The translations under genes were made by a program, and so were the position numbers. Below, in pieces: positions 34,719 to 43,282 of a stretch of 64,000 nucleotides of DNA; the first letter of the stretch is position 1; every line of letters starts with the position of its first letter. The notes beneath the pieces were generated by a model, which was not told the DNA's origin, did not search any database, and saw only the letters and a list, made by a program, of their open reading frames with translations. Origin of the DNA: NBLH01 sp050296515 (GTDB taxonomy: Bacteria > Bacteroidota > Bacteroidia > Bacteroidales > NBLH01); NCBI GenBank assembly GCA_050296515.1, contig JBNKRJ010000060.1:1-64000 (forward strand). Reading direction: 5' to 3'.

Positions 34719-37700
34719 ATGCAGTATAAGGCCGGGTACTTTTTAACTAGTATTTTTGACCTGTTTATCAACCAATCAGAAAAGGAAAAAGCTGAAAAAA
34801 TAGTAAATCAGCTAAGCCATTTTCAATTGGAAACCAGTGATGAATTAGCTCATCAGAATATTGATTATATATCTGAAATTAAAACAGTCAACAACATTAT
34901 TAGTAGAGGGACTCCTACTCTACCTTCATCTTATATAGAAGATATCTTAGCAACAACATTTGGGGTTACTAAAAAGGATATCTCGAAATTAAACCATATA
35001 AGTTATCCTTTTAAAAATGATTCTTTAGCAGATGAGATTTTCAGGGCTTTACATATTATTGACCCAAGAATAAATAAAGAAAATCAGTCTATTTATTTTG
35101 AGGAGGAGTGGAAAAATAAGAAAAAGGGCTTAAAACTGAATTTCAAATATTCATACATTCCTGAATACCTTGGACAAGCTTTTATTCAATTAGTTGAAGA
35201 AGAAAGAACCTACAATTCATTAATTAAATCAACCGGTTACGCAGGCTTGAATTCAGAAATAGAAGCAGATTTTTCTGAAATTTTTGATAAAAAGTGCGAT
35301 TTTGTTTTAGAGATGCCCTACCAGTATCAGGATTCTTTGGGAATGCCAATTGAACTGGATGATACTCCGACTGAAACAAAATATGATCATGAAATAGAGC
35401 AGTTAAAAAAGGCATATTGCAAAAAACTTGGTCTTTCTGAGCCATTGATAATTGATACACACAGAATGGCTGAAAGTAATCAGCAAATGCGTCCTTTAAT
35501 TGATTTCACCTACAATGAGTATTTCGATACTATTGGTAAAAACTATCGAAGCCCGCTTTATAAGTCAACTGAAGGGTTGCAGGCCATGCAGTATGCATTA
35601 ACCCCAATTGCTATTGCCAGAATAGAAAAGGTTGTAATTGAATACCTTTTATCAGGAAAACTTAGCCTAAAAGATGCTACATGGAATATTGCTGTAATTG
35701 AGAGGGATGTACCATGTGCACATCTTGCTTTTCAGGATCTTAAATTACACTTTGAGAACCTTTTTGCTTTGAAAGGGGAAAAAGTAACATTTCCTGATGT
35801 TAAACTAAGCATTTATAGAACCCAGGAGTTTAAAAATGCAAAGCTGAATGTTATCTACCCTGGCAATATAAAATTTGTTGAAAATTTTGATATTGAAGCA
35901 CCTTATGATCTTTTGATTGATGTGTCGGTTTTGCAAAGGATTGGAGTAATTAATGAACCTTTTGAAACACAGGCTAAAAACAAGGTTAGCATTAAGTCTG
36001 TAAAAAGCATAAAATTAGAGCATAACTTACTGACTGATAAATCAATTCGATATTTAGATCTTCACTCAAAGAAACTTGATGAGGCTAAAAAAGATAAAGC
36101 GCATTCTGCATTGAAATACTTCCTGAGAAATATTTTCCGGAAGGATCTTTTTTTACCAGAACAGGTTGAACTGATTAATGAAATTCTTCAGAAAAATAAT
36201 ACTTTGGCTTTATTGCCAACCGGAGGAGGCAAAACAATTGCCTATCAATTAGCAGGGTTGTTGCAACCGGGAGTCAATATTATTGTGAATCCGATTATGT
36301 CAGTAATGATAGATCAATCTGTAGGATTAAAAAAAACAGGTATTGATAGCATTCTTTCCATTAATGCCTCGCTAAAAATTCCTGAAGTACTTGAAAAGCA
36401 GATAAAACAGCTTGAGAATGGAAATTGCCAGTTTGCATTTGTGTCGCCTGATTATTTGCGCAAAAAGGAATTGAGAAATGCCTGCTATGCAATGGAATAC
36501 AATAAGATTTATATCAATCAGTTTGTAATTGACGAAGCTCATTGTATTTCAGAATGGAGCCACGATTTCCGCCCTTTTTATAGCAAACTTGGAGATTTAA
36601 AACTTCAGCTTTTGAAGAATAAGACTAAACAAAGTATTCCTGCTGTTGCATTAACCGCTACAGCCAGCTACTCTTGTATTAATGAAATAAAAAAAGAACT
36701 TCAAGTCAGCGATGACAGTGTGATAAATGCACCTGTTAACGAAGCAAAGTTGAATTTTAAAGTGATTGATACCACCAGCAACCAAATAAAGGCTGATATG
36801 AATATTAGCCAGATCGAAAATTTGGTTGGGGGTAGAAAACAAGTTCATTTTTCCTTTTTAGTCAAGGATCTTTTCCCTGAAAACAGAGATAAAAGTGAAA
36901 GAAAAGACACTGTAATCTTTTGCCCAACGGCTTATGGAAAAACTGGTGTTTCTGACAAATTTGGTGATGGTCTGGCAGATAAACTGAAAAACAATTTTGA
37001 AAATCTTAAAATAGGATGCTTCTGGGGAACCACAGATGATGGTTCAGATAATGTACCTTTATTTGATGCTCAAAAATCTGAAAAAGACTACACGAAATTT
37101 ATTAGTAATCAATTAGATATACTGGTAAGTACCAGTGCATTTGGAATTGGTACAAATAAACCTGATATCAGAAATATTATTTATTTCAGCCCGCCAACAT
37201 CGGTTGAAGGGTTTATCCAACAAAGTTACCGGGCAGGCAGGGATGGTGAAATAACCAATTGTTCGGTGGTAATCGATAAGCAGGAGTTTATTGTTTCTGA
37301 AACAGATCCTGTTGGACAATATTTACCTGATAATAAATCGAACTTTGATAAATATGTGTCATACAAAGAGATTACAAAAAAATATAAAGGCAAAGAAAAA
37401 GAGCTTTGCATGATTAATGAATTGCTTTATGATTTAGCAAGCTATTCAACAACTTACAGAGCAATTATTAACCAAGAATTAAAAAACGAATACCTGGTTG
37501 ACGTAGTTTTGGAGTTACAGCCAACAAACAACCCTAACCGGCTTTATCTGAATCAGGATGATAAAACATATGGCTATGTAGATTTAATTAGTTTAAAAAT
37601 CAACTCTGAAGGGAGTTCTTTTGAGCAACAATATAGCCAGGAATTATTACAATTTGTTGTAAATGAAGTAAGAAAAAGGAGCTTTGGTACAAATGAATAC

Positions 37701-38855
37701 TCCAAAATATTACAAAGCAATCCTTATACTCAACCAATAGAAAGCATTACAAAAGGTATAGAGAAGTTAGCAGCTGGTTCGGTTAAAGAATTTATTATTC
37801 CTTTTGAAAATAATGCTTTGGCGGAAATTTCTGAGATTCTAACGAAAGAAGTATCAAATAGCTTTAATCAGAAGAAAATCAGAGACTTGTATCTGGTATC
37901 AGATTCTTATATTTCATTTGTTGAGCAAATTGAAAAAATCAAATTAATTTCGAGTAAAAAGAAGTTAATTGAAAAAGTACAAGACCTTTACAAAAAAGTA
38001 AGACTGAAGGAAGATACGCATTTAGCCGTCTACAGACTTGCTAAGCTTGGATTTATTGAGGATTACCTCGTTGATGAATTAAATTACCAGTTTATTCTTA
38101 AAGTAAAGAAGCAAAATATTGAAGCTCATTTGCTTAGACTCTACGATATTTTAGATGATTCCCTGGTACCCGAAAAAGCGGTTGAGTACAAAATGCTTTT
38201 ATCGAAAACCGAAGATGACAAAATAAAAGTCGCATTAGAATCATACATTGATTTTTGCTACAACTTTATTGTTAAAGAACGATTTAACTCTGTTGATGCA
38301 TTGCATGAGATTATATCTCAAATACCTGAAAACAAAGCACTTTCAAAGGAAGTGAATCAACATATTAAAGACTATTTTGATAATTATTTTCAGGCCAAAT
38401 ATACCAATGCATATTTTGGAGCCAAAAAAGGAACCAGCCCATTAAATAGTACAGAACAAAACTTTAAAGTGATTAAAGATTATCTGGATAACATGGGATT
38501 ATTGAAGGAAAACTGGTCTCAACTAAAGAAATCAACTGAAATAGTTTCAAAACAAATGCCGGATAATTTTGTGCCTTATCTACTTGGAGCATATACAAAT
38601 CTTGCATTTGGTGAAAAAGATGAAATGATTATTGATAAATCCGTTGATCAGATTGCAAGAGGACTGATTAAAATGAGAAAACAAAATGGTTATCAATTAG
38701 AGAATTACCAAAAAGATATTCAAACATTTTTAGGATATATAAATGAAACAAGACCTGATTTAAAGGAAACAATAGAACAAATTATCTGGCTTAGAATGCA
38801 TTATATTTGGTTGCAAGACTTTAACAGAGGACTGAAATCAAAAATCAGTAATTAA
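34719..38855 (+). CDS. Large RecQ-like superfamily 2 helicase with novel N- and C-terminal regions
   Basis: The protein has 1378 residues. The RecQ-like core spans about 480-860. Walker A is LLPTGGGKT (K505). Motif II is DEAHCISEWSHDFRP (D605-H608), the RecQ signature. Motif III is ALTATAS. Motifs V-VI are STSAFGIGTNKPDIRNIIYFSPPTSVEGFIQQSYRAGRDG (F808 onward). No RQC zinc domain or HRDC domain follows; instead there is a 500-residue helical C-terminus. The N-terminal 480 residues contain a possible PD-(D/E)XK-like segment (D194, E212, D214) and an IAVIERDVPCAHLAFQDL motif. It is not housekeeping RecQ (about 600-730 residues). Its own promoter and a downstream partner suggest a defence or DNA-processing module; this is inference. 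Confidence 0.85.
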   Translation: MQYKAGYFLTSIFDLFINQSEKEKAEKIVNQLSHFQLETSDELAHQNIDYISEIKTVNNIISRGTPTLPSSYIEDILATTFGVTKKDISKLNHISYPFKNDSLADEIFRALHIIDPRINKENQSIYFEEEWKNKKKGLKLNFKYSYIPEYLGQAFIQLVEEERTYNSLIKSTGYAGLNSEIEADFSEIFDKKCDFVLEMPYQYQDSLGMPIELDDTPTETKYDHEIEQLKKAYCKKLGLSEPLIIDTHRMAESNQQMRPLIDFTYNEYFDTIGKNYRSPLYKSTEGLQAMQYALTPIAIARIEKVVIEYLLSGKLSLKDATWNIAVIERDVPCAHLAFQDLKLHFENLFALKGEKVTFPDVKLSIYRTQEFKNAKLNVIYPGNIKFVENFDIEAPYDLLIDVSVLQRIGVINEPFETQAKNKVSIKSVKSIKLEHNLLTDKSIRYLDLHSKKLDEAKKDKAHSALKYFLRNIFRKDLFLPEQVELINEILQKNNTLALLPTGGGKTIAYQLAGLLQPGVNIIVNPIMSVMIDQSVGLKKTGIDSILSINASLKIPEVLEKQIKQLENGNCQFAFVSPDYLRKKELRNACYAMEYNKIYINQFVIDEAHCISEWSHDFRPFYSKLGDLKLQLLKNKTKQSIPAVALTATASYSCINEIKKELQVSDDSVINAPVNEAKLNFKVIDTTSNQIKADMNISQIENLVGGRKQVHFSFLVKDLFPENRDKSERKDTVIFCPTAYGKTGVSDKFGDGLADKLKNNFENLKIGCFWGTTDDGSDNVPLFDAQKSEKDYTKFISNQLDILVSTSAFGIGTNKPDIRNIIYFSPPTSVEGFIQQSYRAGRDGEITNCSVVIDKQEFIVSETDPVGQYLPDNKSNFDKYVSYKEITKKYKGKEKELCMINELLYDLASYSTTYRAIINQELKNEYLVDVVLELQPTNNPNRLYLNQDDKTYGYVDLISLKINSEGSSFEQQYSQELLQFVVNEVRKRSFGTNEYSKILQSNPYTQPIESITKGIEKLAAGSVKEFIIPFENNALAEISEILTKEVSNSFNQKKIRDLYLVSDSYISFVEQIEKIKLISSKKKLIEKVQDLYKKVRLKEDTHLAVYRLAKLGFIEDYLVDELNYQFILKVKKQNIEAHLLRLYDILDDSLVPEKAVEYKMLLSKTEDDKIKVALESYIDFCYNFIVKERFNSVDALHEIISQIPENKALSKEVNQHIKDYFDNYFQAKYTNAYFGAKKGTSPLNSTEQNFKVIKDYLDNMGLLKENWSQLKKSTEIVSKQMPDNFVPYLLGAYTNLAFGEKDEMIIDKSVDQIARGLIKMRKQNGYQLENYQKDIQTFLGYINETRPDLKETIEQIIWLRMHYIWLQDFNRGLKSKISN

Positions 38856-38941
38856 AACTTAGAAGTTTGAATACTAGGATTTATTCAAAAAGCAATACAT
38901 AAGACAAAAAATACAAGCAATTGGCATTAAAATAAAAGGTG

Positions 38942-39664
38942 ATGAACGAGAAGATAAACAACGAACTAGTTAAAATTCAGGATGAATTATTGGCACTTGA
39001 TAATGCAGTTAAACAAATTGAAAAAGCTGAAGCAGTTGCCAGCAGTGTAATTAAAACAATTAATGAATTGCAAGGGAAATACAGTAATCATCTGGAGTTC
39101 ATTCAAAAGCAAGTTGGGGGTATTTTAGATCAAACCTCTACTAAAGCAAACACTCTAATTGAAGATTTATCAGATAAGTATACGCAACAACTTGAAGAAG
39201 TTAGCGGTATTTTCGAAGATTACCATAAAAAAACAGTGACCACTCAAAATCAAAACAATGATTTGATTAAACGTACACTGGAAAAAACAGATTCACAGAT
39301 TTATCAGATTAGTTCATCACACAACAAACAAATTGAAGAAGTTCATGGCTTGCTTGCCAATTACCTTGACCTGGCCCAATCAACTGCAACACTTACCGAA
39401 GAAGTTCAGAAAATTAACTTCCCAAAAAGACTTGGAAACCTCGAAAATGCTGCAAAACAGTTAAACCAGGTACAAGTGCAGTTAAAAGATGATTTTGTTT
39501 CGTTTGAAGAAAAAACTGACCTTATACTAAAAAACACAAAGAAAACCAGAAGAAGAACAACTACAACAATGATTATTGCTTCTTTAACCCTGATCGCTGT
39601 TCTTGGAATTGGTCTTAAAGTGGCGCTTGATTATTGGCCAACTTTGTTGGATTTTATGAAATAA
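38942..39664 (+). CDS. Coiled-coil protein with C-terminal membrane anchor
   Basis: The protein has 240 residues from the ATG at 38942; a GTG one codon upstream is also possible. Residues about 1-195 are almost entirely predicted coiled coil, rich in E, K, Q and N with heptad-like Leu/Ile spacing. A basic KNTKKTRRRTTTT patch (about 197-210) precedes one transmembrane helix (about 211-232, MIIASLTLIAVLGIGLKVAL). It has no recognised domain. The layout resembles MobB/TraK-like or septum-associated coiled-coil anchors only in general form. It lies 86 bp after the helicase on the same strand and is probably its partner. Confidence 0.7.
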   Translation: MNEKINNELVKIQDELLALDNAVKQIEKAEAVASSVIKTINELQGKYSNHLEFIQKQVGGILDQTSTKANTLIEDLSDKYTQQLEEVSGIFEDYHKKTVTTQNQNNDLIKRTLEKTDSQIYQISSSHNKQIEEVHGLLANYLDLAQSTATLTEEVQKINFPKRLGNLENAAKQLNQVQVQLKDDFVSFEEKTDLILKNTKKTRRRTTTTMIIASLTLIAVLGIGLKVALDYWPTLLDFMK

Positions 39665-39670
39665 GCAGAA

Positions 39671-39692
39671 GATTGAAGACGGAGGATTGAAG
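39671..39692. repeat. GATTGAAG direct repeat
   Basis: GATTGAAG at 39671-39678 and 39685-39692, in the gap after the coiled-coil gene. Short purine-rich repeats of this kind are frequent filler in Bacteroidota intergenic DNA. No function is apparent. Confidence 0.35.
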
Positions 39693-39824
39693 TATCGTTG
39701 CTATTTTTACCCAAACGATAAATGTATATCTTCTAAAAACCAATCACAAAATTAAATAGCTTAAGTTGCTGATAAATTGATATTTGCATCTAAAGTCTGT
39801 GTACTCAAATCTAACATAAAAAAA

Positions 39825-40160
39825 ATGGAAAATTTGAAACCCAATCCTACGCTTAAAGATTATCAGGAATACATTCAACTTCTTTGCGAAGAAAGGGGCT
39901 GGGATAAAAACAACCCTCTTGAAATTTTCCTGCTTTTTAGCGAAGAAATTGGTGAACTGGCCAAAGCCATCCGCAACCGCATGAAACTTTATCATGAAAA
40001 AGGCAAAGAATTAAAGGAAGATGAACTGGAAGACGAATTTGCCGATGTTTTCAGTTATCTTTTGGACCTGGCCAACCAGTTTAACATTGACCTTGAAACA
40101 GCATTTAGAAATAAGGAAGAAAAAAATGCTAAAAGGGTTTGGAAGAATAAGAAACAGTAA
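39825..40160 (+). CDS. MazG-like nucleotide pyrophosphohydrolase
   Basis: The protein has 111 residues from the ATG at 39825; upstream in-frame codons give a non-family extension. It is a single MazG-type all-alpha domain with the metal-binding pairs SEEIGELAKAIR (ExxE) and DEFADVFSYLLDLAN (ExxD). Such proteins hydrolyse non-canonical or stress-related NTPs to NMP and pyrophosphate. The small dimeric form differs from the two-domain E. coli MazG. It lies between the helicase pair and purB. It could belong with either or neither. Confidence 0.85.
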   Translation: MENLKPNPTLKDYQEYIQLLCEERGWDKNNPLEIFLLFSEEIGELAKAIRNRMKLYHEKGKELKEDELEDEFADVFSYLLDLANQFNIDLETAFRNKEEKNAKRVWKNKKQ

Positions 40161-40234
40161 TTAATCGTTTTCTGTAAACGAATTAAAAGCTTAGCTCAGA
40201 CTTCAACGTCCACCATAAAATCCGTATTTTATTT

Positions 40235-40242
40235 TATCTTTG
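40235..40242 (+). promoter_or_regulatory. -7 element of the purB promoter
   Basis: TATCTTTG matches TAnnTTTG exactly, 29 bp before the purB start codon. No clear TTTG was seen at the right upstream distance. Confidence 0.5.
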
Positions 40243-40271
40243 CAGTCCCGATAAATTTTAATAACAAGACA

Positions 40272-41615
40272 ATGGATTTGAATATTTTAACTGCTATTTC
40301 ACCAGTTGATGGTCGTTACAGAAGCAAAACTGAGGTTTTTTCGAAATATTTCTCAGAATACGCATTAATAAAATACAGGGTACTAGTTGAAATAGAGTAC
40401 TTTATAGCTCTTTGTGAACTTCCTCTTGAGCAGTTAAAAAATGTTGACAAAAAGACGTATAAACAGCTTCGTCATGTATATCTTGATTTCTCGCTGGAGG
40501 ATGCTGCAAAAATTAAGGAAATTGAGAAAACCACAAATCATGATGTAAAAGCAGTTGAATATTTTATAAAAGAAAAGTTTGACTTATTGGGTCTTTCAAA
40601 ACACAAAGAATTCATTCATTTTGGTTTAACGTCTCAGGACATAAACAACACTGCAGTTCCGTATTCTTTGCAGGATGCAATGAACTATGCCTATTCTCCT
40701 ATTCTTGAAAGATTAATTACAAAATTAAGTGAACTTGCAGAGCAATGGGCAGAAATCCCTATGCTGGCAAGAACCCATGGACAACCAGCCACTCCTACCC
40801 GATTGGGAAAAGAACTGGATGTTTTTATTGAGCGGATCCAAAAACAAAAAGCCATGTTAAATTTTGTGCCGTATTCGGCTAAATTTGGCGGTGCAACAGG
40901 TAATTTCAACGCCCACCACGTGGCCTATCCTGATGTTAATTGGGCTGAATTCGCAAATTCATTTGTAAATCATGTTTTGAATCTGGACAGGTCGCAAACA
41001 ACCACACAGATTGAACATTATGATAATCTGGCTGCATTATTCGATAACTTAAAGAGAATCAACACTATACTACTTGATTTAAGTCGTGACATTTGGACCT
41101 ATATTTCAATGGATTACTTTAAGCAAAAGATAAAAAAGGGCGAAATAGGTTCATCTGCAATGCCGCACAAAGTAAACCCTATTGATTTTGAAAATGCCGA
41201 AGGAAATTTAGGTATTGCAAATGCCATATTTGATCATTTATCAACCAAGCTTCCAATTTCTCGTTTGCAACGTGATTTAACCGATTCGACTGTGCTAAGA
41301 AATGTTGGAGTTCCTTTTGCACATACAATTATTGCTCTTGAATCCTTATTAAAAGGGTTAGGAAAACTAGTTTTAAATGAAAAAGCATTAGCTGCCGACT
41401 TAGAGGCAAACTGGTCAGTTGTTGCAGAGGCTATTCAAACTATTTTGAGAAGAGAAAACTATCCAAACCCTTACGAAGCTTTGCTTAATTTAACAAGAAC
41501 GAACGAGGCTATTACAAAAGAATCCATTCATAAATTTATTGATACACTTGATGTTTCAGAGAAAATAAAAGCAGAATTAAAGAATTTTAGTCCATCAAAT
41601 TATACGGGAATTTAA
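40272..41615 (+). CDS. purB: Adenylosuccinate lyase
   Basis: The enzyme cleaves SAICAR and adenylosuccinate, releasing fumarate in purine synthesis. The protein has 447 residues and resembles the E. coli-type enzyme (ISPVDGRYRSKTEVFSKYFSEYALIKYRVLVE opening). It has the fumarase/aspartase-superfamily signature GSSAMPHKVNPIDFENAEGN, catalytic-region HFGLTSQDINNTA and ARTHGQPATPTRLGKE. It is transcribed alone, with its own -7 element and a hairpin terminator shared with the convergent hydrogenase gene. Confidence 0.97.
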   Translation: MDLNILTAISPVDGRYRSKTEVFSKYFSEYALIKYRVLVEIEYFIALCELPLEQLKNVDKKTYKQLRHVYLDFSLEDAAKIKEIEKTTNHDVKAVEYFIKEKFDLLGLSKHKEFIHFGLTSQDINNTAVPYSLQDAMNYAYSPILERLITKLSELAEQWAEIPMLARTHGQPATPTRLGKELDVFIERIQKQKAMLNFVPYSAKFGGATGNFNAHHVAYPDVNWAEFANSFVNHVLNLDRSQTTTQIEHYDNLAALFDNLKRINTILLDLSRDIWTYISMDYFKQKIKKGEIGSSAMPHKVNPIDFENAEGNLGIANAIFDHLSTKLPISRLQRDLTDSTVLRNVGVPFAHTIIALESLLKGLGKLVLNEKALAADLEANWSVVAEAIQTILRRENYPNPYEALLNLTRTNEAITKESIHKFIDTLDVSEKIKAELKNFSPSNYTGI

Positions 41616-41633
41616 GTCCTGGGTATAGTAAAT

Positions 41634-41680
41634 TGAACTTAGAACTTAGTAACTGCTAATTACTAAGTTCCAGGTTCAAA
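41634..41680. terminator. Bidirectional hairpin between purB and the hydrogenase gene
   Basis: The inner stem AACTTAGTAA/TTACTAAGTT has a 7-nt loop. An outer stem TTGAAC/GTTCAA extends it, spanning 41634-41680. T-rich sequence follows on the + strand. It probably serves both convergent genes. Confidence 0.75.
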
Positions 41681-41686
41681 TTTCTA

Positions 41687-43141
41687 TTATTTTTGCTGCA
41701 TAAAGTCATTCAATCTCTTATTGGCTTTTGCCTGTTTTTCAATTACACCTGGCCCACACATACAGCCACCTTCACAAGACATTACTTCTACCAAATTACC
41801 AGGACAGCTCTTTTTTGCATAGGTATTTAACAATTTGACATTTTTCTTTGTAAGCCCATCAATATAAACTGGTTGCAAATTGTCAAATTTGCCTTTAAGA
41901 GCCTCTTTTACAGCATTTGCAACACCGCCCGTAACAGGAAACCCTCTTGCAGGATTATTGGCATCTCTGTATTCTAATAAACCTTTTTTATCCTCTTCAT
42001 CCAACTCTATTTCTTCAGGTTTTATTTTCTTAGCCTGAAACATTGAATGCATTTCTTCATAGGTCAACACATAATCAACAAACTCATTTTTTCGACCTTC
42101 GTGCTTTTTGGCCACACAAGGTCCGATAAATACGCTGACTGCATCCTTAAAATCTTTTTTAACCATTTCTGCAGTATAGACCATGGGAGTTTTTGCATCA
42201 GAAACGTAAGGTATAAAATCTTCAGCATGCTTTCTCACAGCAGCAGTATAAGCAGGGCAACAGGAAGTACCCAACAGTTTGTCCCCCCTTTCCATTCTTT
42301 CAATAAACTCCTCACTTTCAACTTTTGCTGTAATTTCAGCACCAATAGCCACCTCAACTACCTTTGCGAAGCCAGCCTTTTTTAAAGCTGCGGCTATCTG
42401 AAAAATAGAAGCATTGTACTGACCAATAACAGAAGGGGCAATCATTGCAACAACTTCTTTTCCCTGATTCATCCTTATGATAATATCGACTATTTGCGAT
42501 TTTTCCATAATTGCGCCAAAAGGACAAGCCTTGGTACATTTTCCGCAGTAAATACATTTGGTATAGTCAATGTGTTCTTTTCCATCCTCATCTTTGTAGA
42601 GCGCACCAACCGGGCATGATTCCTCACAGGGCACTGGTACATAAACAATAGCATGATAAGGACAAACTTTTTGACAAATTCCACAGTTGATACAATCTTT
42701 TGGCTTAATATGTGCCTGTTTATCACCTAAATAGATGGCATCTTTAGGGCAGTTAACCATACAAGGCCTTGCCACACAGTTTTTACAAACATTTGTAATA
42801 AAGTAGTTTACCTGCACGCAAGCCTTGCAGGCATCATCAATAAAAGTCAGGATTGGAAACTCAGGCTTTTCACGTTCCGGAACTTCTTTTACAAACTCCG
42901 AAATCAAATGTGAATCAACCTTTTCTTCATCCGAAAGATCAAAACCAAGCGAAGCAATTGTTCTGAACTTTACCATTGCCCTGTCTTTATACAAACAACA
43001 ACGAAACGATTCATTATTTCTGTTTATCATTTGTAGCGGAATCTTGTCTATTTTTGATTCCAACTCGTTATCATATGTCAATTTAGCAAGGCGTGTAAGA
43101 ATTTCACGCTTGAGATATGTTGCTTTGTTTTCAATAATCAT
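41687..43141 (-). CDS. Monomeric [FeFe] hydrogenase, group B type
   Basis: The protein has 484 residues. The N-terminal domain (about 1-85, with FRCCLYKDRAMVKFR) is typical of group B. Cys-rich ferredoxin domains follow, with four-cysteine runs CINCGICQKVCP and CIYCGKCTKACP plus CVARPCMVNCP. The H-cluster domain has L1 TSCCPAY, L2 IGPCVAKKHE and L3 EVMSCEGGCMCGPG, so all H-cluster cysteines including the proton-relay Cys are present. It should catalyse ferredoxin-linked H2 formation or oxidation, or sense H2; group B biochemistry is little known. The HydE/F/G maturases are not in this window. It points to anaerobic life. Confidence 0.92.
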   Translation of the reverse strand: MIIENKATYLKREILTRLAKLTYDNELESKIDKIPLQMINRNNESFRCCLYKDRAMVKFRTIASLGFDLSDEEKVDSHLISEFVKEVPEREKPEFPILTFIDDACKACVQVNYFITNVCKNCVARPCMVNCPKDAIYLGDKQAHIKPKDCINCGICQKVCPYHAIVYVPVPCEESCPVGALYKDEDGKEHIDYTKCIYCGKCTKACPFGAIMEKSQIVDIIIRMNQGKEVVAMIAPSVIGQYNASIFQIAAALKKAGFAKVVEVAIGAEITAKVESEEFIERMERGDKLLGTSCCPAYTAAVRKHAEDFIPYVSDAKTPMVYTAEMVKKDFKDAVSVFIGPCVAKKHEGRKNEFVDYVLTYEEMHSMFQAKKIKPEEIELDEEDKKGLLEYRDANNPARGFPVTGGVANAVKEALKGKFDNLQPVYIDGLTKKNVKLLNTYAKKSCPGNLVEVMSCEGGCMCGPGVIEKQAKANKRLNDFMQQK

Positions 43142-43244
43142 AAAAAGATGTTTTTATATAGATTACAAAAATAATTCATATGATTGGGCTTAGCCAACAG
43201 TAAATGAAATTTAGAATGATTATAATTTATTCAAGGAATCTTTT

Positions 43245-43252
43245 TACTTTTG
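43245..43252 (+). promoter_or_regulatory. -7 element upstream of the ABC exporter gene
   Basis: TACTTTTG matches TAnnTTTG exactly, 30 bp before the ATG at 43283. The -33 element is not clear. Confidence 0.5.
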
Positions 43253-43282
43253 GCCTCTGTAATTTAATAATTTTAAAAAAAA

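Noticed and set aside
34719..38855. Helicase as housekeeping RecQ
   Set aside because: It is twice the normal length, lacks RQC and HRDC domains and has unrelated N- and C-terminal regions.
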